From VXYL01 sp965116345 (GTDB taxonomy: Bacteria > Pseudomonadota > Gammaproteobacteria > Pseudomonadales > Azotimanducaceae): a stretch of 64,000 nt of DNA. Positions within the stretch are counted from its first letter, which is position 1, and every line of letters begins with the position of its first letter. The stretch is taken from contig OZ220680.1 in NCBI GenBank assembly GCA_965116345.1, positions 3,720,001 through 3,784,000 of the forward strand, written 5' to 3'. Below are positions 33,756 to 42,007 of the stretch, piece by piece. The notes beneath the pieces are model-generated. The model was not told where the DNA came from, searched no databases, and worked only from the letters and a program-made list of their open reading frames with translations. A program made the translations under genes and the position numbers.

Positions 33756-35851
33756 GACGATGTGGCGGCGACCTCGCGGAGCCGTTCCGGGGTCATGGGG
33801 AGGTCGCGGACGCGTAGTCTCGTGGCCGCGAACACCGCGTTGGCCAGCGCCCCCGATGCCGGGCCGACGGTGGCTTCGCCAGCGCCGAGGGGTTCGAGTT
33901 CGGGGTGGTCGAGCAACACCGTCTCGACCAGGGGCGCTTCGCTGAAGCGCAGGATCGGGTAGCTAACCCAGTCTCGGCTCGCGACTGCGCCTTCGGCGTC
34001 GAACGCCACCGCCTCCTTCAGACACCAGGAAAGCGCTTGCACGGCACCGCCTTCCAGCTGATTGCGCAGGCCGTCCGGGTCGATGACGCGGCCGGCGTCG
34101 GCGGCGATCCACAGCCTGGGCACGCGAATCTCGGCGGTTGCCTCATTCACCGATACTTCCGCAACGACCGCCGCGCAGCACTGGCGATTCTTGTAACGGG
34201 CCAGTCCGATGCCCCGGCCTCCGTCCAAGCCACCGCACAATGCCAGGACGGCGTCCAGCACTGCCACGGCGCGTGGATCGTGATGCAGGTGCCGACGGCG
34301 GAACTCTCCCGGGTCGACGCCCGCGGCGTGCGCCAGCTCATCCATGAACGACTCGATGGCGAACACGTTGCCTTGGGCGCCGAGGCCGCGCAGCGCCGAT
34401 GTGCGCACCGGCGGGTCGGGGATGTGGTGCTTGGTCACCTCCTGCTCGTCGAACCGGTAGATCGGCAACGCGTTGCGGTGGATGCCGACTTCCGCGCCGA
34501 GCGCTGGTCCACGCACCGACGGTTCGAACGGTGGGTCCAGGAACCTTGCCGCGAGCAGGTCGACACCGGTTGCCCCGGGGGAGGGTCGGGCGACGTGGGT
34601 AAAGCCGTATACGTCGTGGGACCAGGCAGCGACGCGGCCATCGTCGCCGAGGCGGGCACCGAGCCTGATGTGCATCGGTGGTCCCAAGGGTTCGAACCCG
34701 TGTTCGTCCTCCCGGGTCCACTTGAGCAGGATCCTGCGCCCCGGCAGCGCCCTGGCGACGAGGGCCGCGTCGAGGGTCGCATCGTCCGCGCCGTTGTGGC
34801 CGTAGCAGCCGGCACCCGGGACGTGGCGGATCTCGATCCGGTCGACATCGAGGCGGACGACCCGGGCGATGACGCGACGAAGGGACTCGATCCCCTGGCT
34901 CGCACTGTCGATCATGAGCCGGTCGTCCCGCCACATCGCCCTCGCAGCCGACGGGCCCAAGGAGCCGTGCATTAGAAACGGCCGCGAGTAGCATGCTTCG
35001 TGCGACGTCTCGATCCGCTTCTGCGGAGTGGCGGTCGGCCTGCCGTCGCGCAGCGGAAGGGCCTGCGCGGCGTTCCGCCGAGCGTTGTCGATCTCGAAAT
35101 CGGGGGCGGGCGAGGGCAGTCGGGTCCAGCGCGCCCGTCCGGCGACGCGCTCGGCCAGGCGGACGGCGTCGAACTCGTGCGGATGCGCGACCGCCACGAA
35201 GCTGCCATGGACGATCAGTTCACCGGGTCGGTCAACCTCGGCGGCGAACGTCGCCAGGCGATGATGAATCGATGGTGGCCGGACGACTCGAGCGTGCAGA
35301 TCGGTCGTGGCATCGTGGACGAACGCGGTGCCGGTCGCTTTGGCCAGGACGTCGCTGCGGCGCTGTCCTTCGTGGCCGACGATGCGGTACGCGTCGGGCG
35401 ACTTCTCCGCCGTCCGTTCGCGAATCTCGAAGTCGAACGGTTCTTCGGCGAGCTGCCAGTAGTCGACGTGCTCGTTGATGCCGGGTGCGGCGAGCCGGCC
35501 GTCGTCCACGGTCAGTTCAGCCACCGGCACACCGAGCCGCGCCGAGGCGCGCTCGAGGAGCAGCCGGCGCGCCCAGGCGGCCGCCTGGCGGAGCGCGGCG
35601 CCGCTGGTCTCCATGGACATCGATCCGGCCGTCGTGCCTTCGTCGGGTGTCACGCCCGTGTGCGCCGACACAACCCACACCCGGTCCGGCAGGACATCGA
35701 GTTCCTCCGCGACGATGGTGCGCAGGGCGGTCATGAGCCCTTGGCCGATTTCCACCTTGCCGGTGAACGCCAGCACCTGTCGGTCGTCGGTAAGACGAAT
35801 CCAGCGTTCGAGTTTCGGCGTCGCCGCGAGGCTGAAGGGGAGGGGCTTCAT
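33752..35851 (-). CDS. molybdenum hydroxylase large subunit (IorB-like, molybdopterin-binding)
   Basis: 699 aa from ATG 35851, overlapping the stop of the [2Fe-2S] subunit gene by four bases. N-terminal block LERWIRLTDDRQVLAFTGKVEIGQG and the GSMSMETSGAALRQAA segment are typical of the isoquinoline/aldehyde oxidoreductase branch (IorB type) of the xanthine dehydrogenase family. Later blocks include PGAGCYGHNGADDATLDAALVA (cofactor contact) and the C-terminal LEPLGAGEATVGPASGALANAVFAATRLRVRDLP with the catalytic Glu. No FAD subunit gene is adjacent, as in IorAB. Likely hydroxylates an aldehyde or N-heterocycle and passes electrons to a cytochrome; no signal peptide is seen. Confidence 0.88.
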   Translation of the reverse strand: MKPLPFSLAATPKLERWIRLTDDRQVLAFTGKVEIGQGLMTALRTIVAEELDVLPDRVWVVSAHTGVTPDEGTTAGSMSMETSGAALRQAAAWARRLLLERASARLGVPVAELTVDDGRLAAPGINEHVDYWQLAEEPFDFEIRERTAEKSPDAYRIVGHEGQRRSDVLAKATGTAFVHDATTDLHARVVRPPSIHHRLATFAAEVDRPGELIVHGSFVAVAHPHEFDAVRLAERVAGRARWTRLPSPAPDFEIDNARRNAAQALPLRDGRPTATPQKRIETSHEACYSRPFLMHGSLGPSAARAMWRDDRLMIDSASQGIESLRRVIARVVRLDVDRIEIRHVPGAGCYGHNGADDATLDAALVARALPGRRILLKWTREDEHGFEPLGPPMHIRLGARLGDDGRVAAWSHDVYGFTHVARPSPGATGVDLLAARFLDPPFEPSVRGPALGAEVGIHRNALPIYRFDEQEVTKHHIPDPPVRTSALRGLGAQGNVFAIESFMDELAHAAGVDPGEFRRRHLHHDPRAVAVLDAVLALCGGLDGGRGIGLARYKNRQCCAAVVAEVSVNEATAEIRVPRLWIAADAGRVIDPDGLRNQLEGGAVQALSWCLKEAVAFDAEGAVASRDWVSYPILRFSEAPLVETVLLDHPELEPLGAGEATVGPASGALANAVFAATRLRVRDLPMTPERLREVAATSS

Positions 35852-36291
35852 GCGTCGCTGAGCGCCGTCAACGCGGCCAGCACCCGGGGATGGCTGCCGC
35901 AGCGGCACAGTTGCGCATCCAAGGCGGCGGCGATGGCCTCCCGCGAGGGATGGGGATCGCCGCGGAACAGGGCTTCGGCGGCGACGATGATGCCCGGCAG
36001 GCAGTAGCCGCACTGGGTGGCGTTGGCCGCGATCAATGCTTGCCGGACGGGCGAGTCGAGACCGGCGGCGGTCTCCACGTGGCGGTCCTCAACCGCGCCC
36101 GCCGGGAGCGTGCACGCATAGGCGGGAGTGCCGTCGACCAGCACCCGGCAGGCGCCGCACTGCTCGCGGCCGCAACCGAGCCTGGGCGTCATGTCGCCGA
36201 GGGCCGGACCGCGCAGGACGTAGACGAGCGGTGTGTCGCGTTCGGTGTCATCCAGTTCGGCCAAGCAGCCGTTGTGTCGAAACGCGATCAT
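35848..36291 (-). CDS. [2Fe-2S] subunit of molybdenum hydroxylase (IorA-like)
   Basis: 147 aa. The plant-type ferredoxin domain has cysteines in GCGREQCGACRV and a later AYAC. The C-terminal helical [2Fe-2S] domain has CGYCLPG and CRCGSH. This is the standard two-cluster small subunit of CO-dehydrogenase-like hydroxylases. Start ATG 36291; the ATGA overlap with the large subunit implies coupled translation. Confidence 0.92.
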   Translation of the reverse strand: MIAFRHNGCLAELDDTERDTPLVYVLRGPALGDMTPRLGCGREQCGACRVLVDGTPAYACTLPAGAVEDRHVETAAGLDSPVRQALIAANATQCGYCLPGIIVAAEALFRGDPHPSREAIAAALDAQLCRCGSHPRVLAALTALSDA

Positions 36292-36387
36292 CCGGGAACC
36301 CGTCTGCCTCGGACGACGTTATCGAGTTGCTACACTCGATGTCCAACCAAGTCGTCGAACAAGTGTGTTCACTACAGGAGAGGGCGG

Positions 36388-37803
36388 ATGAGATTCAAGA
36401 CCAGCCTGGCGCTCGGCGCGGCAATAGTGATTGCCGCCGGATTCGCGCTGGGCGCAACCGCAGGAACCCTGACCGGACCGGTGACGGAAGGAGAACGGGG
36501 CGGCCCGTTCGGCGCCGTGGACGTTGCCGGCCGGGGTTACGTGACCGAGGAGTATTTCCTCGCCGGCAGCGCGACGGCCTACGAACTGGCCGAGGGGAAG
36601 CACACGCCCGACGGCCGCTGGAATACGCGCCCGGCAGCGGACAAGGCGGACTTCAAGACCCGCCTGTTGGTGGTCCGTCCGGAGGACCCCGACGCCTTCA
36701 ATGGCACCGTCATCGTCTTCTGGCAGAACGTCACCGCCGGCTTCGAACTGGGCTCCGCGGGCGGCGAGGCGCTGCGCGGCTACGCCTGGGTCGGGGTCTC
36801 GGCACAGAAGATCGGCATCGACGGGTTCCCGCAGGATCCGCAAGGTCTCAAGGCCTGGGATGCGAAGCGCTACGGTTCCCTCGTTCATCCGGGTGACGCC
36901 TACTCCTACGACATCTTCACCCAGGCCGCCCGTGCCGTGGGTCCCGAACGCGACACCGGGGATCAGGATTCCATGGGCGGCCTCGAGGTCGAGCGATTGA
37001 TCGCCGTGGGCGCCTCGCAGTCCGCCGCACGTCTGCGAACGTACATCAACGGGGTGCACCAACACACGGGCGTGTTCGACGGCTACATTCCGTTCATCGA
37101 CTTCGGCCGCGGCGTGCCGTTCGCGGCGGATCGTGCTGGTCAGCGCCGCGGCGGCGGCTCGTCGATCCGTGCCGACCTCGATGTTCCGGTCATCGTCGTG
37201 AATTCGGAGACCGAGGTGAGCAGCTACTACGGGGTGCGGGAGGAGGACTCCGACCGCTTCCGCCTCTGGGAGGTCGCGGGCACCTCGCACGTGTCGGTGC
37301 CGCGACCCGAGGAAGCGGACACCGGCGGCAACTGGCTGTCCTACGGCCCCGTGTACGACGCGTCGATCCGGCATCTGCATCGCTGGATCACGGATGGCGT
37401 CGAACCGCCGCGGATGCCGCGCGTCGAGGTCGTACCCGGTACCGGCGAAACCGCCGCGGCGGCGCGACCCCAGGTGGTGCGCGATGATCACGGCAACGCG
37501 GTGGGCGGCATCCGTCTGCCCGACGTCCAGGTGCCGACGGCTTCACACAGCGGCATCGGGGTGCAGCGGCCGGGGATGCGGTTCGGTTTCCTCTACGGCG
37601 TGGCAACGGACTTCGACGGCGAGAAACTCGCCGATCTGTATCCGGACAGCGGGCGCTATCTCAAGGCTTGGCAAGCGGCACTCGACCGGGCGGTGGAGCA
37701 AGGCATGGTGCTCCCCGAGGACGCCCCCGCGATGGCGGACACCGCTGCGGCCTGGGCCGCGCGCCTGGACGTCGAACAGGGGGATCCCGACATCGCCGAG
37801 TAA
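36388..37803 (+). CDS. exported alpha/beta hydrolase domain protein
   Basis: 471 aa, start ATG 36388 with AGGAG at 36376-36380. Signal peptide MRFKTSLALGAAIVIAAGFALG. The fold is that of the large 'alpha/beta hydrolase domain' family, with nucleophile Ser210 in GASQSAAR and a likely catalytic His in the segment AGTSHVSVP. Members are poorly characterised esterases or hydrolases. Divergent from the molybdenum hydroxylase; a shared control region of about 95 bases lies between them. Confidence 0.82.
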   Translation: MRFKTSLALGAAIVIAAGFALGATAGTLTGPVTEGERGGPFGAVDVAGRGYVTEEYFLAGSATAYELAEGKHTPDGRWNTRPAADKADFKTRLLVVRPEDPDAFNGTVIVFWQNVTAGFELGSAGGEALRGYAWVGVSAQKIGIDGFPQDPQGLKAWDAKRYGSLVHPGDAYSYDIFTQAARAVGPERDTGDQDSMGGLEVERLIAVGASQSAARLRTYINGVHQHTGVFDGYIPFIDFGRGVPFAADRAGQRRGGGSSIRADLDVPVIVVNSETEVSSYYGVREEDSDRFRLWEVAGTSHVSVPRPEEADTGGNWLSYGPVYDASIRHLHRWITDGVEPPRMPRVEVVPGTGETAAAARPQVVRDDHGNAVGGIRLPDVQVPTASHSGIGVQRPGMRFGFLYGVATDFDGEKLADLYPDSGRYLKAWQAALDRAVEQGMVLPEDAPAMADTAAAWAARLDVEQGDPDIAE

Positions 37804-37872
37804 ATCCACCACTGCCCCATGACGGCGCGTGTACCATGCGCGCCCCATGGGCCGACGACGTATGGATCAGGC

Positions 37873-39114
37873 GTGAGGATCGAACTCGACGACTACGACC
37901 ACGAGCGTGACTTCGCGGCGGTCGACCGCATCTATTGCGAAGTGGGATGGCTCGACGGTTCGGACGACGCCACGAAGACCCACGAACGTCTGGCGGCCGC
38001 GGAGTATCAGGGCGTCGTGCTCCGTCTGGACGGCGAAGCCGAGTGCGCCGCGGTGACCTCGCTCGGGGCCATGCGCCATCTCGACACCGATGTCGATCTG
38101 GCTGTGGTCACCGGCGTCACGACCAGCCGGGTGGCGCGCAAGCTCGGCGCCGCCAAGCGCGTGACCGCGGCGGCGATTGCCCGACGGGCCGAAGCGGGCA
38201 GCGAGTTGTCGTCGCTGGGGATGTTTGAGCAGGGCTTCTACGACCGCCTGGGGTTCGGCAGCGGTGCGTACTCGAACTGGGTGATGTTCGATCCCGCGAC
38301 CCTGACGGTGGACCACCGTTTCCGCGCGCCGAAACGGCTTACCAAGGACAACTGGCAGGACGTGCATCACGCCCTCTGCGAGCGGCTTCGCGGGCATGGC
38401 GGCTGCGTGCTTCACTCGCCCGAGATCATTCGTGGCGAGTTGGCGTTCACCGAGAAACCCATCGGCCTCGGCTACTACGATGGTCCTGGGGGCACCCTAT
38501 CGCATTTCCTCTGGGGCGAGACGCAAGGGGAGAACGGCCCGTACCGCATCACCTGGTACGCCTACCGGACCCCGGAGCAGCTCTTCGAACTCCTCGCCCT
38601 GATCCGCTCCCTGGGCGATCAAGTCGTCTCCGTGCGCATGATGGAGCCCGCCGAGATCCAGTTCCAGGACGTCCTCGCCCAGCCGTTCCGCAATCGGCGC
38701 CTTACCGAAGGGACGAACTGGACGAGCGGGCACCGGACCTTCGCGTGGTGGCAGGCGCGAATGCTGGACGTGCCGAAGTGCCTCGCCAAGACGCGGCTCG
38801 ACACCGACGATTTCGCCTTCAACCTGCAGTTGACGGACCCCATCGCGGAGCATCTCGAAGACGGCAATGCCTGGCGCGGCGTCGCCGGCAACTACGTGGT
38901 GACGCTGGGACGGCAGTCATCCGCCCGGCACGGCACCGAGGCCGAGCTGCCCACCTTGAGCGCCTCCGTCGGTGCGTTCACGCGGGCGTGGCTCGGTGTC
39001 CGAAGCGCTTCCGTCCTCGCCCGCACCGACGACCTCGAGGGCGACGCCGATCTCCTGCGAGGCCTGGATGACGCCCTGCGCCTACCTCAGCCGTACGTCG
39101 GCTGGGACTACTGA
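37873..39114 (+). CDS. Eis-like GNAT acetyltransferase
   Basis: 413 aa from GTG 37873 (MRIELDDYDHERDF); an in-frame ATG at 37819 gives 18 more residues of doubtful value. Two GNAT lobes and a C-terminal SCP2-like domain are expected for the Eis family. Visible are VVTGVTTSRVARKLGAAKRVT (acetyl-CoA loop region in lobe 1), GMFEQGFYDRLGFGSGAY (typical GNAT strand 5), and a C-terminal block ending ALRLPQPYVGWDY. Eis proteins acetylate amines and lysines, but specificity cannot be read here. The avidin-like gene starts 8 bases downstream, so the two are almost certainly co-transcribed. Confidence 0.85.
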   Translation: MRIELDDYDHERDFAAVDRIYCEVGWLDGSDDATKTHERLAAAEYQGVVLRLDGEAECAAVTSLGAMRHLDTDVDLAVVTGVTTSRVARKLGAAKRVTAAAIARRAEAGSELSSLGMFEQGFYDRLGFGSGAYSNWVMFDPATLTVDHRFRAPKRLTKDNWQDVHHALCERLRGHGGCVLHSPEIIRGELAFTEKPIGLGYYDGPGGTLSHFLWGETQGENGPYRITWYAYRTPEQLFELLALIRSLGDQVVSVRMMEPAEIQFQDVLAQPFRNRRLTEGTNWTSGHRTFAWWQARMLDVPKCLAKTRLDTDDFAFNLQLTDPIAEHLEDGNAWRGVAGNYVVTLGRQSSARHGTEAELPTLSASVGAFTRAWLGVRSASVLARTDDLEGDADLLRGLDDALRLPQPYVGWDY

Positions 39115-39122
39115 CGCCGGGC

Positions 39123-39476
39123 GTGGAGATCAGTGGTACCTGGGAGAACCAGAACGGTTCTCTGCTGACCATCGGCCCCGTCGAGGACGGCACCTTCGAG
39201 GGCACGTTCGCCTCGACCAAGGGACGTGCGGCCCAAGGTCGGGCCTACCCGGTCTGGGGTATCGTCAACGGTGAACTGCTGGCGTTCAGTGTCGACTTCC
39301 AGAACGGCGACGACAATCTGCACTCGATCTGCAGTTTCTCCGGCCGCCTGCACGACGGCGTGCTGCACACCGTCTGGGTTGTGGCACGCGAGTTCGAAGA
39401 CGCCGAGCAGACGAAGCCGACCGAGCCCTGGAACACGTTTCTCACCAACGCCGACCACTTCGAACGTCGGGACTGA
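39123..39476 (+). CDS. avidin/streptavidin-like protein without signal peptide
   Basis: 117 aa from GTG 39123. The whole protein aligns with streptavidin. Biotin contacts map as: Asn23 to N9, Ser27 to S13, Tyr43 to F29, Ser45 to S31, Trp79 to F59, Ser88 to S68, Thr90 to C70, Trp108 to W85, Trp120 to W103, Asp128 to D111. Seven of ten are identical, including the Asp and both C-terminal Trp. Visible blocks: GTWENQNGS, GTFEGTFAST, HSICSFSG, HTVWVV, WNTFLTNADHF. Known avidins are mostly secreted; this one has no signal peptide and follows an Eis-like gene by 8 bases. Biotin binding is inferred, not shown. Confidence 0.85.
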   Translation: MEISGTWENQNGSLLTIGPVEDGTFEGTFASTKGRAAQGRAYPVWGIVNGELLAFSVDFQNGDDNLHSICSFSGRLHDGVLHTVWVVAREFEDAEQTKPTEPWNTFLTNADHFERRD

Positions 39477-39550
39477 CATCGGTCGAACGACCGCCGGGCG
39501 GCGGCTGGAGGCCAGCGCTACGGGCTTGGACAAACCGGAATGGGAAGCAA

Positions 39551-40738
39551 ATGAAGAATCTTCGGAGACATCAGCAATGGCCGAGAGCATTGTGTTCGGT
39601 TGCCTTGGCCGCCGCCGCACTGCTGGCGGCCGCGCACGCCGATGCGGACGATTACGTCATCGTCGGCGACATATCCGAGGCGGTCGCGAGCGGGGAAGTC
39701 ACCCTCAGCCGTGCGTCCGCCAACATCGGTGGCAGGGACGAGCTGACCCGTGCGCCGATCACCGACGGTCGTTTTCGAATCACCGGTCGCATCACCAACG
39801 GGCTGGGAGTCGTCTCGCTCGCCGCCGAGGACACCGCCGGCAACCGCAAGGGCACCGCCCGGTTCGTCCTGGAACCGGGAGAGATTCACATCGACTACGT
39901 CAATCCCGTCGCCGGGTTCTCGGTCAGTGGCGGACCGTATCACCGGCAGGTGACGCGGAACTGGCAGACGTCCGACGAATACCAACAGGCGATGGCCGAG
40001 TATGCCGAGGTGATGGCGGCGAAGGCAGAACTTGACGAAGGCCCGGAGCACGATGCACTCATGTCCGAAGCCGTGCGTCTGCAGAACAAGATCAACGGGA
40101 TCAGGGGCGGCGCGTTGCGCGACATTGCACTGGCGGATGACGACCCACTCGCCAGTTTTCTCGCCGTCGCAATGGGCGGGCTTAGCGGCGGGCAGGCCTT
40201 GGAACGCCTGGACGAACTTGAAGCCATAACCCAACTCCCCGCCTCGGTGAGCATCCATCGCGCCCGAAACGAGACACTGACCCGCATGGCGGCAAATGCC
40301 CGAAGGATCGGGCTCAACGACAGGATCGACGGCTTTGCGGCCACCGATCTCGCCGGCGACACCTACCGGTTGGAGGACGCCCTCGCCGAGAACAAGCTCG
40401 TTCTCATCGAGTTCTGGGCATCCTGGTGCGGACCCTGTCGGGCGGATGTGCCGAACCTGAAAGCTGCCGTCGAACGCTACGGAGATCGTGGCTTCGCCAT
40501 CTTCGCCTTCTCACTGGATACCGACCGTGAAGACTGGCAGGACGCATCGTTGGAAGATGGCGTCACCTGGATCAACACCAGCGACCTGAAGGGCTACGAC
40601 AGCCCCATCAGCCAGCAGTTCGCGGTGAGCATGCTGCCGAAGAACCTGCTCGTGGACGCGAACGGCCTCGTGGTCAGCGTGCATGCACGGGGGGAACGAT
40701 TGTTCGAGACGCTAGCCCGGGAGTTGGACGAGCGCTGA
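39551..40738 (+). CDS. exported TlpA-like thiol-disulfide oxidoreductase with N-terminal extra domain
   Basis: 395 aa. Signal peptide to about residue 32 (LCSVALAAAALLAAAHADA). Residues 35-130 look like the beta-rich DUF4369-type domain, then a helical linker (about 135-250). A thioredoxin fold follows with WCGPC at 292-296, nucleophile Cys293. The cis-proline loop is MLPKN, as expected. This domain order is common in Bacteroidota and less so in Gammaproteobacteria. Likely a periplasmic reductase or redox sensor; the partner is unknown. Confidence 0.85.
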   Translation: MKNLRRHQQWPRALCSVALAAAALLAAAHADADDYVIVGDISEAVASGEVTLSRASANIGGRDELTRAPITDGRFRITGRITNGLGVVSLAAEDTAGNRKGTARFVLEPGEIHIDYVNPVAGFSVSGGPYHRQVTRNWQTSDEYQQAMAEYAEVMAAKAELDEGPEHDALMSEAVRLQNKINGIRGGALRDIALADDDPLASFLAVAMGGLSGGQALERLDELEAITQLPASVSIHRARNETLTRMAANARRIGLNDRIDGFAATDLAGDTYRLEDALAENKLVLIEFWASWCGPCRADVPNLKAAVERYGDRGFAIFAFSLDTDREDWQDASLEDGVTWINTSDLKGYDSPISQQFAVSMLPKNLLVDANGLVVSVHARGERLFETLARELDER

Positions 40739-40803
40739 AGTTGGGCTGTCTCTTTCCTGGAGCTTCGGGGTGACGATTGGCTTGGTGCTGCGCGATCGGG
40801 TTC

Positions 40804-41787
40804 TCACGAAGTGTCGCGACTGGCGAACAGCCTTGCCCCCAGTTCAAGGATCTCCTCGCTGTCCTTTACGCTCGACACGAGATTCCGGGGGATGGCGCCG
40901 AGACCGTTGCGGGCACCGCTGATCGCGCCGGCAATCGCCGCGACGGTATCCACGTCGCCGCCGACATGCAGGGCGCGGTCAACCGTTGCCATGAAGTCGT
41001 CGGGGGACTTCAGGAACGTGTAGAGAGCAGCGAGCGCCGTCGGTTCGGCCGTCGCGGGTATGCCGAAGCCGTGAGTGCTGCGTGACGGGTCGACGTCGGC
41101 GATGGCTTCCAACGCCGCCGACTCGGCCAACTGCAGCCATGCGTCCAGTTGCCGGATGCGGCGGGCGAAGTCGGGACTCCTCTCCTCGACGGCCGCGGAT
41201 ACGACCTCCAGCAGACCCCCGGTCTCGACGGTGCTCGCGGTGACCACGTGTGCGACGGCCGCTGCCACGGCGATGGCGGCGTCCACGGCCAGCGGATGGC
41301 GGTGCGTGACGATGCTCGCGACCGTCACATCGTCCGCCAGGCGGTCCGGGCGGTCGCAATGCCATAGGCCGATGGGCGCAATGCGCATGGCCGCCCCGTT
41401 GAGTGGCAGGTCGTCAACGACCGCCGCGTCCTGCCAATCGACGCCGTCGAGCAGCCGCCTGACGGCTCGATGCGCAACGGGACCCGCGCCGACGATCTCG
41501 CCCGATTCCCAGAGCTTGGCAAGCTCGCCGGCGATGCCTGCACCGTCGACGCGCCGACAAGCGATCAGACTCCTCACGGTGGCGATGGTCAGCTGGGTGT
41601 CGTCGGTGTACTGCCCCGGCTGATAGTCCTTGCCCTTGCCGTGGCTGAACGGCCGATAGCCATCGGTAATGCCCGCCATCGCGGCGATCTGTTGCCGCGT
41701 CCTGCCCTCGATGGGCGCGCCCAGGGCATCGCCCACGGCACATCCCATCAGCGCACCGGTGAATTGGTCCTGTCGGGGTTGGTTCAT
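40804..41787 (-). CDS. ADP-ribosylglycohydrolase family protein (cytoplasmic)
   Basis: 327 aa from ATG 41787; longer upstream frame overlaps the intergenic repeat and is ignored. DraG/ARH fold with the metal-binding TDDTQ at residues 61-65 and the C-terminal GGDVDTVAAIAGAISGARNG motif carrying the second set of Asp ligands. Members remove ADP-ribose from proteins or cleave related N-glycosidic bonds. No signal peptide. Divergent from a sulfatase. A second, exported member of the same family lies at 46111. Confidence 0.9.
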   Translation of the reverse strand: MNQPRQDQFTGALMGCAVGDALGAPIEGRTRQQIAAMAGITDGYRPFSHGKGKDYQPGQYTDDTQLTIATVRSLIACRRVDGAGIAGELAKLWESGEIVGAGPVAHRAVRRLLDGVDWQDAAVVDDLPLNGAAMRIAPIGLWHCDRPDRLADDVTVASIVTHRHPLAVDAAIAVAAAVAHVVTASTVETGGLLEVVSAAVEERSPDFARRIRQLDAWLQLAESAALEAIADVDPSRSTHGFGIPATAEPTALAALYTFLKSPDDFMATVDRALHVGGDVDTVAAIAGAISGARNGLGAIPRNLVSSVKDSEEILELGARLFASRDTS

Positions 41788-41838
41788 CGCGTCGTCTACT
41801 CCGGGGTGTGGGGTTGCTCCGTTCAGGCAGATGCTAGC

Positions 41839-41898
41839 GCGTCTCGCTTTGCGAGCGCGTCTCGCTATGCGAGACGTGCAAGAGCGACTCGTAGCGTT
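41839..41898 (+). repeat. GCGTCTCGC(T/C)TTGCGAGC repeat, copy 2
   Basis: GCGTCTCGCTTTGCGAGC followed by GCGTCTCGCTATGCGAGAC and then TGCAAGAGCGACTCGTAGCG. Matches copy 1 at 29005-29062 along its whole length with scattered changes. Sits in the divergent control region between the ADP-ribosylglycohydrolase and the sulfatase genes. Confidence 0.75.
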
Positions 41899-42007
41899 TG
41901 CCCGCACCGATGATTCGCTCCATGATGGCACGCGGGCCGCAGTGCACCGCGACGCGACTTCGCTGCTCGCGTCCACTGTGTTTGGTTCACCTCGAGGAAC
42001 AGAACCC

